Source: Methanoplanus sp. FWC-SCC4 (GTDB lineage: Archaea > Halobacteriota > Methanomicrobia > Methanomicrobiales > Methanomicrobiaceae). From it: DNA of 64,000 nt. The notes under the pieces are model-generated. The model saw only the letters and a list, made by a program, of their open reading frames with translations, did no database searches and had not been told where the DNA came from. The DNA lies in assembly GCF_032878975.1 (NCBI RefSeq), contig NZ_CP043875.1, positions 1 through 64,000 on the forward strand, written 5' to 3'. A program made the position numbers and the translations under genes. This document shows positions 34,842 to 44,159 of the stretch, piece after piece; the stretch's first letter is position 1, and each line of letters starts with the position of its first letter.

Positions 34842-36235
34842 TTTTCTTCCTCCGAAAGTTCAAATTCATCGTGTAGCACTCTGAGTGCTTTTGGTCCTTC
34901 CTCTTCCTTTACAACGAAGGATATGTTTACCTCCGAAGAGCCCTGTGAGATCATCATCAGGTTGACGCCTGCCTTTCCTAGAGCCGTAAAGATTCTTCCG
35001 GAAATTCCCGGAGTGCCTGCCATGCCGACGCCCACGACTGCGACTGCGACAACGTCCCTGTCGTATGTGACCTCACGGACATATCCGCCGTGCTTCACAT
35101 TTGAAAGGGCGTCAATGGAACGCTCAAGGTGTTCATCGACCACTATCACCGATATATTCGCTTCAGACGATCCCTGCGAGATCATCATCACATTTACATC
35201 ACTCTCGGCAAGTGCTGTAAATATAGCTTTTGCAACCCCCGGTCTTCCGACCATCTGTGCCCCTGTGATGTTTATTAAGGAGACTTTTTCGATGTATGTG
35301 ATGCCCTTTACAACTCTTGAGTCCTTGTGTTCTGTTGCACGGACACAGCTTCCTCCGGCAGAGGGGTTGAAAGTGTTCTTGACCCTTACCGGAATTCCCT
35401 TCTGCATTGCAGGTTCGATTGAACGGGGGTGGAGAACTTCGGCACCGAAGTACGAGAGCTCCATTGCCTCAAGGTATGAGATGTCTGCTATCACCCTTGC
35501 ATCTTCTATGATGCGGGGGTTGGAGGTCATGATTCCGTCGACATCAGTCCAGATCCAGATCTCATCTGCATCAATACCGGCACCTATGATTGCCGCTGAG
35601 TAGTCTGAACCGCTTCTGCCGAGGGTTGTGACTATTCCCTGTTCGGTGCATCCCATGTATCCCATTACAACCGGAATACCGTCCTGCATCTGCGGAACAA
35701 CTCTTGACTTGATGCGGGGTTCGCTCTCGGGGAGAACATGTGCACAGCCGTGCCTTGCGTTTGTTAAAATTCCCGCCTCGCATCCGTTCATTGGTATTGA
35801 GTTGATTCCTGCCTGTCTGAGTGCCGCACTTACGATCTGTGCTGAGAGTCTCTCACCAAATGATATGATATAATCCCTTGAGCGGGGAGTGAGCTCGCGC
35901 AGGTTGTGGACTGCTGTCAGAATATTTTTGAGGTTTTCAAGGCGCTTGTCGATCTCTTTCATAACCTCTTCTGATTCGTCTTTTGCAACCGCATCAAGCA
36001 CTTTTTTGTGTTTTGTGCGTATGGACTGCACAAATGAATCAACCGGCGGTTCGTCAGATGATTTCTCAACTTCCTCTGCAATTGCATGGAGCTGATCTGT
36101 TACTCCTGACATTGCGGATACTACAACCGCGATTTCGTTTCCGGATTTATAGTAGTGTTCAAGAATTGACACAACACGCCCGATGCATTTTTCATCGCCG
36201 ACTGAAGTGCCTCCAAATTTCATTAAAAGCCTCAA
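34838..36235 (-). CDS. aspartate kinase
   Basis: Aspartate kinase starts the lysine/threonine/methionine branch. The N-terminus LMKFGGTSVGDEKCI is the phosphate loop, SFGERLSAQIVSAA and GRSGSDYSAAIIG follow, and the C-terminus has two ACT domains (residues about 300-380 and 385-455, each with VMMISQGSSEANIS or LMMISQGSSEVNIS). Two ACT domains indicate feedback control by an amino acid. The 465-residue length is normal. It pairs with purM by overlap. Confidence 0.92.
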   Translation of the reverse strand: MRLLMKFGGTSVGDEKCIGRVVSILEHYYKSGNEIAVVVSAMSGVTDQLHAIAEEVEKSSDEPPVDSFVQSIRTKHKKVLDAVAKDESEEVMKEIDKRLENLKNILTAVHNLRELTPRSRDYIISFGERLSAQIVSAALRQAGINSIPMNGCEAGILTNARHGCAHVLPESEPRIKSRVVPQMQDGIPVVMGYMGCTEQGIVTTLGRSGSDYSAAIIGAGIDADEIWIWTDVDGIMTSNPRIIEDARVIADISYLEAMELSYFGAEVLHPRSIEPAMQKGIPVRVKNTFNPSAGGSCVRATEHKDSRVVKGITYIEKVSLINITGAQMVGRPGVAKAIFTALAESDVNVMMISQGSSEANISVIVVDEHLERSIDALSNVKHGGYVREVTYDRDVVAVAVVGVGMAGTPGISGRIFTALGKAGVNLMMISQGSSEVNISFVVKEEEGPKALRVLHDEFELSEEEN

Positions 36236-36400
36236 TTTAGCTCACTCTGCCTCTTAATTATCGTTGCTTATATAATCTGAATTTACTTTGTATTAAGAAT
36301 ATTACGGAAGAAGGGTTTTTTGGTATTCCAAAGTCCGCCAGTCATAGTAACGTACATTGCCATTTATTTATCATATCCGAATGCCTAAACGATTATTGAC

Positions 36401-38026
36401 ATGCATACAGACAATGTGGTTGACTGCCACGTTCTTGTTATCGGAAGCGGAGGTGCGGGGGCACGCGCCGCAATTGAGGCCTCTAAGTATGGGCACACCA
36501 TACTTGTTTCAAGATCGATTACAGGAAAGGGCGGATGCACACCTATGGCGGAAGGCGGGTACAATGCCGTAATAAACAGCGAGGATTCCTGCAATTTACA
36601 TGAAGGGGACACGCTCAAAGGCGGTGCTTACCTAAATGACCCTGAACTTGTAAAAATTCTCGTTGAAGAGTCGCCTGAGCGTATGAGCGATCTCGTAAAC
36701 TGGGGCGCGGTTTTTGATGTGACAGCTGAAAGGGAGCTTGCGCAGAGACCGTTTGGGGGACAGAAATTCCCACGCACCTGCTATGCGGGAGACCGCACGG
36801 GCCACGAGATGATGATGACTTTAATAGAGCAGCTCAGGGTAAGCGATGTTGAGCTGGTCCAGGAGGTAACAATTATCGATCTTTTAAAAGACGGCGATAT
36901 TGTTTCAGGTGCAATCGGTCTTGACAGAAGGGGCGGAATGATTGTATTCCGTGCTGATGCGACTGTTGTTGCAACAGGGGGGCTTGGTCAGATTTACGAT
37001 GTCTGCACAAACTGTGCGACGGGAAACGGGCAGGGCTATGCATTTTCATACCGTGCCGGAGCAGAGCTTATTGATATGGAGATGGTTCAGTTTCACCCGA
37101 CAGGTGCCGTTTATCCGTATGATGCAAGGGGAAGGCTGATTACAGAGGCTGTAAGAGGCGAAGGAGGGCTTTTGAAAAATTCCAAAGGAGAGCGCTTCAT
37201 GGAGAAGTATGATCCTGAAAGGATGGAGCTTTCAACCCGTGATGTTGTCGCACGCTCTATTGCCACCGAAATCCTTGAAGGCAAAGGGACAAAAAACGGG
37301 GGTGTCTTTCTGGATGTGACGCATCTTTTGCCTGAAGAGATTGAAAAGCGGCTTCCTGTTATGCTTGAGCAGTTTTTGAACTACGGTGTCGATATCAGAA
37401 AAGAGCCGATGGAGGTTGCACCAACAGCCCATCATATGATGGGTGGTCTGAGGATTACACCTGACTGTATGACAACAAAGAAAGGACTCTACGCCTGCGG
37501 TGAGGTGACAGGAGGTATTCACGGGGCAAACAGGCTCGGTGGCAATTCGCTTGCAGATACCCAGGTATTTGGGAAGCGTGCGGGAGAATCTGCCGGAAAG
37601 ACCGTGAATCGTGACATAGTCATTGATACAGAGCAGATAAAGGCACAAAGAGAGAGGCTGAAGAGGTTCGCCGAAGGTGATGTGAACCCCGCAGAGATAA
37701 GGCATGCACTCAGGAAGGTAATGTGGAAGGGTGCCGGCATCTTCCGTACAAAAGAAGGGCTTCAAAATGCCAAATCAGAGATAGATGCTCTGAGGACTTT
37801 AAAACCAAAGGCTGTCACTCCCCAGAACTACGCTGAATGCTGTATTCTTGAGGATATGCTAACGGTTGCGGCAATGGTCGTTGAAAGCGCCCTTATCAGG
37901 AAGGAGTCCCGCGGAGCCCATTTAAGAAAGGACGTTCCGACAGAATGGAAACCGGAAAAATCACCGTACGGACATACCTTTCAGTCGCTGAAAGGGTCGG
38001 GAGTTGAAAAGAGGGAGGCGGCTTAA
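36401..38026 (+). CDS. tfrA: CoM/CoB thiol:fumarate reductase, subunit A (flavoprotein)
   Basis: TfrA is the flavoprotein of the methanogen fumarate reductase that reduces fumarate with coenzymes M and B and yields the CoM-S-S-CoB heterodisulfide. The FAD loop is VLVIGSGGAGARAAIEA at residues 11-27, and the His-x-Pro-Thr-Gly (QFHPTGAVYP) and THDHMMGG-like (APTAHHMMGG) active-site motifs match succinate dehydrogenase/fumarate reductase. Length 541 is normal. It is translated together with tfrB (TAATG overlap). Confidence 0.93.
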   Translation: MHTDNVVDCHVLVIGSGGAGARAAIEASKYGHTILVSRSITGKGGCTPMAEGGYNAVINSEDSCNLHEGDTLKGGAYLNDPELVKILVEESPERMSDLVNWGAVFDVTAERELAQRPFGGQKFPRTCYAGDRTGHEMMMTLIEQLRVSDVELVQEVTIIDLLKDGDIVSGAIGLDRRGGMIVFRADATVVATGGLGQIYDVCTNCATGNGQGYAFSYRAGAELIDMEMVQFHPTGAVYPYDARGRLITEAVRGEGGLLKNSKGERFMEKYDPERMELSTRDVVARSIATEILEGKGTKNGGVFLDVTHLLPEEIEKRLPVMLEQFLNYGVDIRKEPMEVAPTAHHMMGGLRITPDCMTTKKGLYACGEVTGGIHGANRLGGNSLADTQVFGKRAGESAGKTVNRDIVIDTEQIKAQRERLKRFAEGDVNPAEIRHALRKVMWKGAGIFRTKEGLQNAKSEIDALRTLKPKAVTPQNYAECCILEDMLTVAAMVVESALIRKESRGAHLRKDVPTEWKPEKSPYGHTFQSLKGSGVEKREAA

Positions 38027-39510
38027 TGTCTGAAGAAAACAGGACAAAAGAGATCACATTCAATATCTATAGATTTGATCCGTGCAGGAACCTAAAACCC
38101 AGGACTGTTGAATACACTGTCCCTGTTCACGAGGGTGCGATGGTTCTTGATGTTTTAAAGGCAGTCCGGGATAAAATCGATCCAACACTTTCAATAAGAT
38201 ACTGCTGCAGTGCAGGGCAGTGCGGGAGCTGTGCCGTCCGTATAAACGGAAGGCCGGGGCTTGCGTGCATGACAGAGGCTGTGTCAGGCATGACGATAGA
38301 ACCCCTTGATCTTCCCGTAATAAAGGATCTTGTGGTTGATCTGACAACATTTCTCCGTGAGATGCCGGGCCTTGTTCCGTCCGAATGCACCGTTCTTCCT
38401 TCCCGCGGGGATGTTGACAAAATTCGGGAATTAAGGGACTGTATCGAGTGTCTCTGCTGTGTATCTGTCTGTCCCGCGATGGACGTTGCCGAGTTTGACG
38501 GACCGCTGACTATGAGGCAGGAGATGAGGCTTGCACTTGATCCGAGAAATGCGGATGACAGGCTGAAAGTCTGCGTTGAGGAGGAAGGTCTTTTCAAGTG
38601 CACAAGCTGTCAGGCATGTGCCGATGTATGTCCGAAAAAGATAAGCATCCCCGGCAAGGCGATTGAAAAACTCCGTGAACTTGCGGCACATGAGGGTCTG
38701 TATCTTAAAAGGCACCGTGAGGTTGCGGAGCTTGTCGAGACTACCGGAAGGAGTGTTGAGCGCAGCGGTGACACCTTTATGGAGCAGGTGCCGGAAATTA
38801 TCGAGCCATACGGCGAGGTAAAGGCTGAAATCGGCTTTTTTGTTGGCTGTATGTACAACATGAGGGTTGTTCAGACCGCCCTTGATACGATAGAGGTGTT
38901 AAAAAGAAACGGCATACGTGTTATCATTCCAAAAAAGCAGGTCTGCTGTGGTTCACCTCTTATCAGAACCGGAAATACAAAAATTGTCCCGGAACTTATG
39001 AAAAAGAACATAGAATGCTTCCGCGAGCGTGGCATAAAAACCGTCATGACCATGTGTGCGGGATGCGGTTCGACTCTTAAGAACGATTATATGGATAAAC
39101 CCTTTGAGGTTCTTGACATCAATGAGGTTTTGCTGAAATACGGTATAGAGGAGCCTGAAAAACTTGACCTGAAGGTAACCTACCATGACCCGTGTCATCT
39201 TATTCGCGGTCAGGGTATAAGCGAGGAGCCAAGAAAGCTGATCAGCCTTTTTGCATCCGAATTTATTGAGATGCCAAACAAATGCTGCGGTTCCGGCGGC
39301 GGTGTCAGGGCGGGCTATCCCGAAGAGGCGGCTTCACTTGGACGTGAGCGTCACAACGAGATTGTAAAGACAGGCTGTGATGTTGTCGTCACATCGTGTC
39401 CGTTTTGTGAATACCACATCCAGTCATGCACGGACAGGCCTGTCCGGAATATTAACTCACTGATTCTTGAAGGATACAGGAAAAAGGATCAGAAGAAAAA
39501 GGGAAAATAA
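38026..39510 (+). CDS. tfrB: CoM/CoB thiol:fumarate reductase, subunit B
   Basis: TfrB is the Fe-S and heterodisulfide-forming subunit. It has a 2Fe-2S domain (CCSAGQCGSC near 64), two 4Fe-4S motifs (CIECLCCVSVCP and CTSCQACADVCPKK), and a C-terminal half with two CCG domains as in HdrB (CCGSPL and CCGSGGG). The 494-residue fusion of SdhB-like and HdrB-like parts is characteristic of TfrB. Confidence 0.94.
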   Translation: MSEENRTKEITFNIYRFDPCRNLKPRTVEYTVPVHEGAMVLDVLKAVRDKIDPTLSIRYCCSAGQCGSCAVRINGRPGLACMTEAVSGMTIEPLDLPVIKDLVVDLTTFLREMPGLVPSECTVLPSRGDVDKIRELRDCIECLCCVSVCPAMDVAEFDGPLTMRQEMRLALDPRNADDRLKVCVEEEGLFKCTSCQACADVCPKKISIPGKAIEKLRELAAHEGLYLKRHREVAELVETTGRSVERSGDTFMEQVPEIIEPYGEVKAEIGFFVGCMYNMRVVQTALDTIEVLKRNGIRVIIPKKQVCCGSPLIRTGNTKIVPELMKKNIECFRERGIKTVMTMCAGCGSTLKNDYMDKPFEVLDINEVLLKYGIEEPEKLDLKVTYHDPCHLIRGQGISEEPRKLISLFASEFIEMPNKCCGSGGGVRAGYPEEAASLGRERHNEIVKTGCDVVVTSCPFCEYHIQSCTDRPVRNINSLILEGYRKKDQKKKGK

Positions 39511-39579
39511 GTCCTTAATTTTTTTAAAATTAGATAAAGGGTGAAGAAATTTTTATCTTCACCTTTCAACTCATATTTT

Positions 39580-40464
39580 TCAGAGTGCAAGTTCTTTTTC
39601 TACAGGCTCTGTTCCTGTGATTTCGCCTTTTTCATTGTAAACGGGCTTGTTTACTACTGTTTCCTGTCCGTTTGCCTTGTAGTACAGGTCCCATGCAATT
39701 ACTTCTGTTCCGTCAGGGAGTACTGCAATTCCGTATTCGCTGCCTTTTGTGTCCTTGACTATTTTGTATTCGTATCCCTGCTCTTCACACCATACAGCTG
39801 AGGGGTTTGCCATTCCGGAGATCTGTGATTTTGTGTAATATTCAGGGTTTACTTCAACCGGCTCTTTTCCTGTAATCTCGCCTTTTTCATTGTAAACGGG
39901 CTTGTTTACTACTGTTTCCTGTCCGTTTGCCTTGTAGTACAGATCCCATGCAATTACTTCTGTTCCGTCAGGGAGCACTGCAATTCCGTATTCGCTGCCT
40001 TTTGTGTCCTTGACTATTTTGTATTCGTATCCCTGCTCGTCGCACCATACAGCTGACGGATTTGCCATTCCGATCATGCCTCCGTGAGTGTATGAGACAT
40101 CGGATATCTCCATTTCTTCTATCTCAACAGGTGTTCCCCACTGCTGGACTGTCATTGTGTCCTTCTTTTCTGTTGCAGTGAATTTAACTGTCAGGTTGTC
40201 TTTTTTGAAATAATCGTCGAGGTTTAGGGGCAGGTACTTTGTGCCGTCATCTGCGATGATTCCGTAGAACCCGCCTTCGAGATCTATGTATGTGACTGTT
40301 CCGGTTTTTACGATTTTTTCCGTATCTTCTGTCGGGGTTGCAGGATTTTGATTGTCCTGGCCTGTGCATCCGGCAAACATTGTTGCCATAACTGCTATTG
40401 CTATCAGGAAGACCGCAATTGCAAGGGATTTTTTTGCGGTTCCTGTTCTGATTTTTTCTGTCAT
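39580..40464 (-). CDS. lipoprotein with tandem, recently duplicated DUF333 modules
   Basis: This 294-residue protein has a signal helix with a lipobox (MFAGC), a beta-rich middle and two near-identical 85-residue modules, each containing GMANPSAVWC and KGSEYGIAVLPDGTEV, which is the DUF333 pattern. The DNA repeats are nearly identical too: about 39606-39822 and 39861-40077 align at an offset of 255 bases with only scattered substitutions. This indicates a recent in-frame tandem duplication. Role unknown, surface-anchored. ATG at 40464 is preferred to the GTG at 40473. Confidence 0.75.
   Translation of the reverse strand: MTEKIRTGTAKKSLAIAVFLIAIAVMATMFAGCTGQDNQNPATPTEDTEKIVKTGTVTYIDLEGGFYGIIADDGTKYLPLNLDDYFKKDNLTVKFTATEKKDTMTVQQWGTPVEIEEMEISDVSYTHGGMIGMANPSAVWCDEQGYEYKIVKDTKGSEYGIAVLPDGTEVIAWDLYYKANGQETVVNKPVYNEKGEITGKEPVEVNPEYYTKSQISGMANPSAVWCEEQGYEYKIVKDTKGSEYGIAVLPDGTEVIAWDLYYKANGQETVVNKPVYNEKGEITGTEPVEKELAL
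39606..40077 (-). repeat. near-identical 255-base tandem duplication inside the DUF333 lipoprotein gene
   Basis: Two copies of a segment of a little over 200 bases lie 255 bases apart. They share long exact stretches (for instance TTGTAAACGGGCTTGTTTAC in both, plus-strand reading) with only occasional differences, for example GTC/ATC and AGT/AGC. The period equals 85 codons, so the frame is kept. Confidence 0.85.
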
Positions 40465-40666
40465 GCTCCTCACTGAATAATCATATGATATATTTAATTA
40501 TAAATTCATCCCTGACTTCAAAAAAAATCGAAGTTATAAACGGACTGATCAGATAAATCAGGGTAATATACGGGGTTCAAAAGAATTGGGGATTCATGAA
40601 AAAACCATTGAAATAATTTTGGCGCAATCTCAGATGCAAAATGTGGAGATTTTTTATAGTATTTTT

Positions 40667-41512
40667 TTATAGTAATTTGTAACTGCATCCCGAGCCTGTT
40701 TCCCGCACTTTGTTCTTTTGTAAAATCGCGGTTTTGGCGGCGAGGTCTGTGCAGTGTGCCGGAAAAATGCATCCACTGATATTTAGAGAGAGATATTCTG
40801 CCGTTTTGTTCAGTCTTTCCTCCGTTTCGTTTAGCAGATGAAATCCGCCAATGACTCCGGTCACTTTGTCTGCTGGGCATACCTGTTTTGCCTTCTCAAC
40901 GACCGAACATATTCCGTGATGTGAGCATCCGGTGATTATGAAAATTCCGTCTTTGCCTGAATACACAATTGCAGAATCGTCTTTAACCGGGTCGGGTTTC
41001 ATCCTGTCTCTTTCCCCGTCTGGTATAAAACCTGTCGGCTGTGATGATTCAAAGTCAAACAGGGTTTCTGTTTCGCCGAGGTATGTACTCCTCTCTGTTA
41101 TTTTAAAGGGGGAATTTGTCAGGATTATGTCTGCAAAATTTTCGACTTCCTCTTTTGAAACCGGCATCCCGATGTTTCCAAACCCTTCAGCCTCAATGGT
41201 TCTGAAAATATCGGGGTGTGCAATTAATACCGGCCTTTTTCTCTCTGCACCTGAATTTTCCGCGGCTTCATGATAGTGCATGAGAGCCGGGAGTCCGCCT
41301 GTGTGATCAATGTGTGCATGCGAGAGCACTATGTAGTCGGTCATCAGAAGGTTTATGCCGGATTTTTCAGCGTTTTCAATAAAGATGCCGGAGTAACCGG
41401 TGTCAAATAAAATCTGTTTGCCGCCGTCTTCGATATGGTATGAGAGGGCAGGTTCTCCTTTGTAATAACTGTCGGTTATTGTGTTGTTATCCACAAGTAC
41501 TGTAAGCTTCAT
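40667..41512 (-). CDS. MBL-fold metallo-hydrolase, methanopterin-synthase-like
   Basis: A metallo-beta-lactamase-fold enzyme of 281 residues with the two-metal motif HAHIDHTGG near residue 65 and a second-metal His in TGCSHHGICS, plus a C-terminal FPAHCTD. The pattern resembles the family of MJ0301-type enzymes that make 4-(beta-D-ribofuranosyl)aminobenzene 5'-phosphate derivatives for methanopterin, but related hydrolases with other substrates look alike, so the substrate is not fixed. Confidence 0.78.
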   Translation of the reverse strand: MKLTVLVDNNTITDSYYKGEPALSYHIEDGGKQILFDTGYSGIFIENAEKSGINLLMTDYIVLSHAHIDHTGGLPALMHYHEAAENSGAERKRPVLIAHPDIFRTIEAEGFGNIGMPVSKEEVENFADIILTNSPFKITERSTYLGETETLFDFESSQPTGFIPDGERDRMKPDPVKDDSAIVYSGKDGIFIITGCSHHGICSVVEKAKQVCPADKVTGVIGGFHLLNETEERLNKTAEYLSLNISGCIFPAHCTDLAAKTAILQKNKVRETGSGCSYKLL

Positions 41513-41542
41513 AAAAATTATACGTAAATTACGGGGATTTTA

Positions 41543-42181
41543 TCAGGCTGTTCCTGACTCGTTGTCCCCGGTGGCTTTAGATTCGTTTTTGGCCGGTGTA
41601 TTCTCTGTATCAAGTCTTTCCAAAAGGCCCTTTGTTGCATAGATTGATCTGATTATTGCATCGATTTCAGGTGCTGATTTGGCATCCCCTGCATTGAGTT
41701 CAACTCCGAGGAACGGTAGTGCCGGCTCACCTATCTTGATTATTGTAATTGATGCCGCTTCCTTTGAATTTGGAGTTCCTGTTTTGACCTCTTCAATAAG
41801 TGCCGGAACAGCGTCTTTGCCGATGCATGCCAGTGTGTTGCCTGCCCACTCCCTGACCTCCTCATTTGAGTTTCTGAGAAGTTTTACCACAGGTTCGATT
41901 GCCGGTTCTCCGATTTTGCAGAGTGCAACCGCCGCCCACATGGATGCTTCCCTGTCGCCTTTTTCAAAAACTTTTGTAAGCGGTTCTACGGCAGGTTCTC
42001 CTGTTTCAATCAGTTTTTCCACCGATTCCTTAATTTTATCCGTATCTTCCGAGAAGAGACTGTTTACAAGTGCATCAGTCTGACTCTCAGAGTTTCCAGC
42101 CTGTGTGCATCCTGAAACCAGTATTGCGGCAAAAAAAAGACAGACCGCAATAATTACTGCTCCCTTTGATTTCATCATCAT
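41543..42181 (-). CDS. HEAT/PBS-lyase repeat lipoprotein
   Basis: This 212-residue protein has a signal helix and lipobox (LVSGC), then four or five HEAT-like helical repeats (for example EPAVEPLTKVFEKGDREAS, GEPAIEPVVKLLRNSNEEV, DAVPALIEEVKTGTP). HEAT repeats bind proteins. It is exported and lipid-anchored. It diverges from the PP2C gene across 249 bases that contain an operator-like palindrome, so a link to the kinase module is possible but unproven. Confidence 0.75.
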   Translation of the reverse strand: MMMKSKGAVIIAVCLFFAAILVSGCTQAGNSESQTDALVNSLFSEDTDKIKESVEKLIETGEPAVEPLTKVFEKGDREASMWAAVALCKIGEPAIEPVVKLLRNSNEEVREWAGNTLACIGKDAVPALIEEVKTGTPNSKEAASITIIKIGEPALPFLGVELNAGDAKSAPEIDAIIRSIYATKGLLERLDTENTPAKNESKATGDNESGTA

Positions 42182-42274
42182 TATAGACTTTTGCAGGTAT
42201 TAACATAAAATAGGTTCATGATAATTTTGGAGTGGCCGGCCGGCATTTTTAAAAATCCCCATGATTTTTACGGA

Positions 42275-42299
42275 TGTGTATAACTTTCCGGTTACATGT
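42275..42299. promoter_or_regulatory. operator-like dyad upstream of the PP2C gene
   Basis: A 25-base element with left arm TGTGTATAAC and right arm CCGGTTACATGT, separated by three bases. A copy identical at 22 of 25 positions lies at 46644-46668, after the kinase gene. The arms are imperfect inverted repeats, the form expected for a dimeric HTH protein. It lies 132-156 bases before the PP2C start. Confidence 0.5.
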
Positions 42300-42430
42300 C
42301 CGTAACACACGTATAGTGAATATTAATATATAATTCAAAGCAAAAACTGACAGCATTATATCACAAACCATGCTGACATTACTTTACGGTAAATTCAGGG
42401 CCGGCAGTTTGTGTAAACGGACTAACATAT

Positions 42431-43144
42431 ATGGATTACAGCGGATTATCGGTTGCCGGAAAAAGAGTCTACAATGAAGACTGTTATCTTGCGGTACCTG
42501 TGGGAAACGGCATCCTTCTTGCGGTTGCAGACGGCCTGGGCGGGCATGCTGCTGGTGATGTTGCGTCCAAAATGGCTGTTGAAGTCCTTCGGAGAGTCTT
42601 TTGCGAAAGCTACCGGGACGGGATGAGTGAAACTGAAAAAACGGCGATTCTCAAATCCGCATTTAAGGAGGCTGACGCCCGTATCATGGATGAGGCAGAA
42701 GGTGATCGTCTTGGTATGGGGACGACGCTCGTTGCGGCTTACGTGGAGGACGGTTTTGCAATCGTTGCAAATACTGGCGATTCGCGTTTTTACAAAATGA
42801 GCGGTGATCTGCTTGAACAGATAACCGTTGATCATTCGCTTGTGCAGGATCTTGTCAGAAGGGGCCTTGTTGATGCCGGTTCTGCAAGGTTTCACCCGAT
42901 GAAGCATGTGATCAACCATTCTCTCGGGGGTGATTTTGCAGTGGATGTCTTCTCTGTTCACCTCTCAGAAAACGACAGGATCATGCTTTCAAGCGACGGC
43001 CTGCATGATTACCTTGACAGCGGTCTGATTGCAAAATGCCTCAATTCCGGGAAAAGTGCGAATGAATCTGCAAAAAATCTCGTAAAGGCCGCTCTTGATA
43101 CTTCTGATGACAATATTACAGTAGTTGTAATGATTGTCGGATGA
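42431..43144 (+). CDS. PP2C-family protein serine/threonine phosphatase
   Basis: A 237-residue metal-dependent phosphatase. The motif order is complete: VYNEDCYLAV, VADGLGGHAAGD, GMGTTLVAA, VANTGDSRFYKM, LSSDGLHDYL and DDNITVVV, the Asp residues binding two metals. It is cytoplasmic (no signal or membrane segment). It is followed by the HTH-FHA and kinase genes on the same strand, so it probably reverses phosphorylation made by the kinase at 44160. Confidence 0.9.
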   Translation: MDYSGLSVAGKRVYNEDCYLAVPVGNGILLAVADGLGGHAAGDVASKMAVEVLRRVFCESYRDGMSETEKTAILKSAFKEADARIMDEAEGDRLGMGTTLVAAYVEDGFAIVANTGDSRFYKMSGDLLEQITVDHSLVQDLVRRGLVDAGSARFHPMKHVINHSLGGDFAVDVFSVHLSENDRIMLSSDGLHDYLDSGLIAKCLNSGKSANESAKNLVKAALDTSDDNITVVVMIVG

Positions 43145-43162
43145 GTTTTAAAAAGATTAACG

Positions 43163-43181
43163 AATGTATAACCAATTGGAA
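43163..43181. promoter_or_regulatory. related operator-like dyad before the HTH-FHA gene
   Basis: The words TGTATAACC and GGAAGTT surround the palindrome CCAATTGG, giving the same left arm (TGTATAACC) as the 42275 and 46644 elements and a weaker right arm. It lies 79-97 bases before the HTH-FHA start, a position that would suit autoregulation. Confidence 0.35.
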
Positions 43182-43259
43182 GTTTTCCGTTTGTCTGAAG
43201 CGGAAAACCCGTAAGCAGAAAAATTAAACTTAAAGATTTATGAAAAATCCGGAGATGAT

Positions 43260-44042
43260 ATGAATATGAATGAGGATATTAGTGAAAATACGATTGCTAT
43301 CTCAAGTGATCCAGATTTTTATGAAGATTTGTCTGAATACCTAAACGTTCTCTCAAACTCTACCAGGCTTAGGATACTCAAACTTATTGAGCACCATCCA
43401 AAAGAAGTCCGTGAGATTGCAAGGGAGATTGACACGAGTTACGAGAACACAAAAAAACACCTTGACAAGCTTTTAAAGACGGGAATTGTCAAGAAAGAGG
43501 CAGGAATGGGGAGGCAGACATCAAAGGGCAGCCTTCCGGTATGGAAGTACTCGATGATCTCCGGCGGAATGGAGAGCATAATCCGAAACTTAAGCATATT
43601 CAGCAACATCGATGTAAGAATCGGGGAAGAAGAACTCCGTTCAAAGATCGATGAGGTGAACGGGCTTCTCGCATCGGAGTACGGCTCTGATATACCTGTT
43701 ATTGTCATCCTCGGCGGTGATGAGGACGGGAAGGCATATCCGCTCAAAAAAGATGAAGTCAGGATCGGACGTGAGGATCTATCGTCCCCTGAATATGCTG
43801 CATCAGAGTATGCCATTGTTCTTTCGGCCGGTTATGAGGCGGTAACAAGGGTCTCAAAACCTCACGGCAGGTTTGTCCTTAGAAATGGGCAGTGGTATTA
43901 TGAAGACTGCAAAAGCACCGGCGGTACGTTTATCAACAACAGGCAGATTCCTCCCGGAAAGGAAGTTCCGGTTAATAACGGGGATATGCTTGATCTGGCA
44001 CGCGGTGCAAAGGGTGCAAGGTTAATCTTCAATATGACCTGA
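43260..44042 (+). CDS. ArsR-type HTH regulator fused to an FHA domain
   Basis: A 260-residue protein with two parts: an N-terminal winged-helix domain of ArsR type (LSNSTRLRILKLIEHHPKEV, then YENTKKHLDKLLKTGIVKKE, residues about 28-85) and a C-terminal forkhead-associated domain (EVRIGRED, VSKPHGRFVLRNGQWYYEDC, STGGTFINNRQI, residues about 170-258). FHA domains bind phosphothreonine, so DNA binding could be switched by a phosphorylated partner. Position between PP2C and the kinase makes this the likely output of the module. Start ATG at 43260; a second Met follows two codons later. Confidence 0.85.
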   Translation: MNMNEDISENTIAISSDPDFYEDLSEYLNVLSNSTRLRILKLIEHHPKEVREIAREIDTSYENTKKHLDKLLKTGIVKKEAGMGRQTSKGSLPVWKYSMISGGMESIIRNLSIFSNIDVRIGEEELRSKIDEVNGLLASEYGSDIPVIVILGGDEDGKAYPLKKDEVRIGREDLSSPEYAASEYAIVLSAGYEAVTRVSKPHGRFVLRNGQWYYEDCKSTGGTFINNRQIPPGKEVPVNNGDMLDLARGAKGARLIFNMT

Positions 44043-44159
44043 GGTCTGTACGGAAGTATCCGGCGTTTTGGATAACATTTCTGCCGGATAAATTGTTTGC
44101 AGCAGAAAATATCAGGAATATAACATTAAGGCAGGAAACCGGGCTGACAGGTATTTATT

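Noticed and set aside
34812-35603. 263-codon plus-strand frame opposite aspartate kinase
   Set aside because: It is the antisense of a well-conserved coding region and has low-complexity composition; the kinase frame has all motifs.
37232-37765. 177-codon minus-strand frame opposite tfrA
   Set aside because: Antisense shadow; Cys/His-rich look results from the reverse of conserved flavoprotein codons.
39606-40077. CRISPR or intergenic repeat array
   Set aside because: The two long repeats are in frame inside one coding gene with a period of 85 codons; there are no short direct repeats with spacers.
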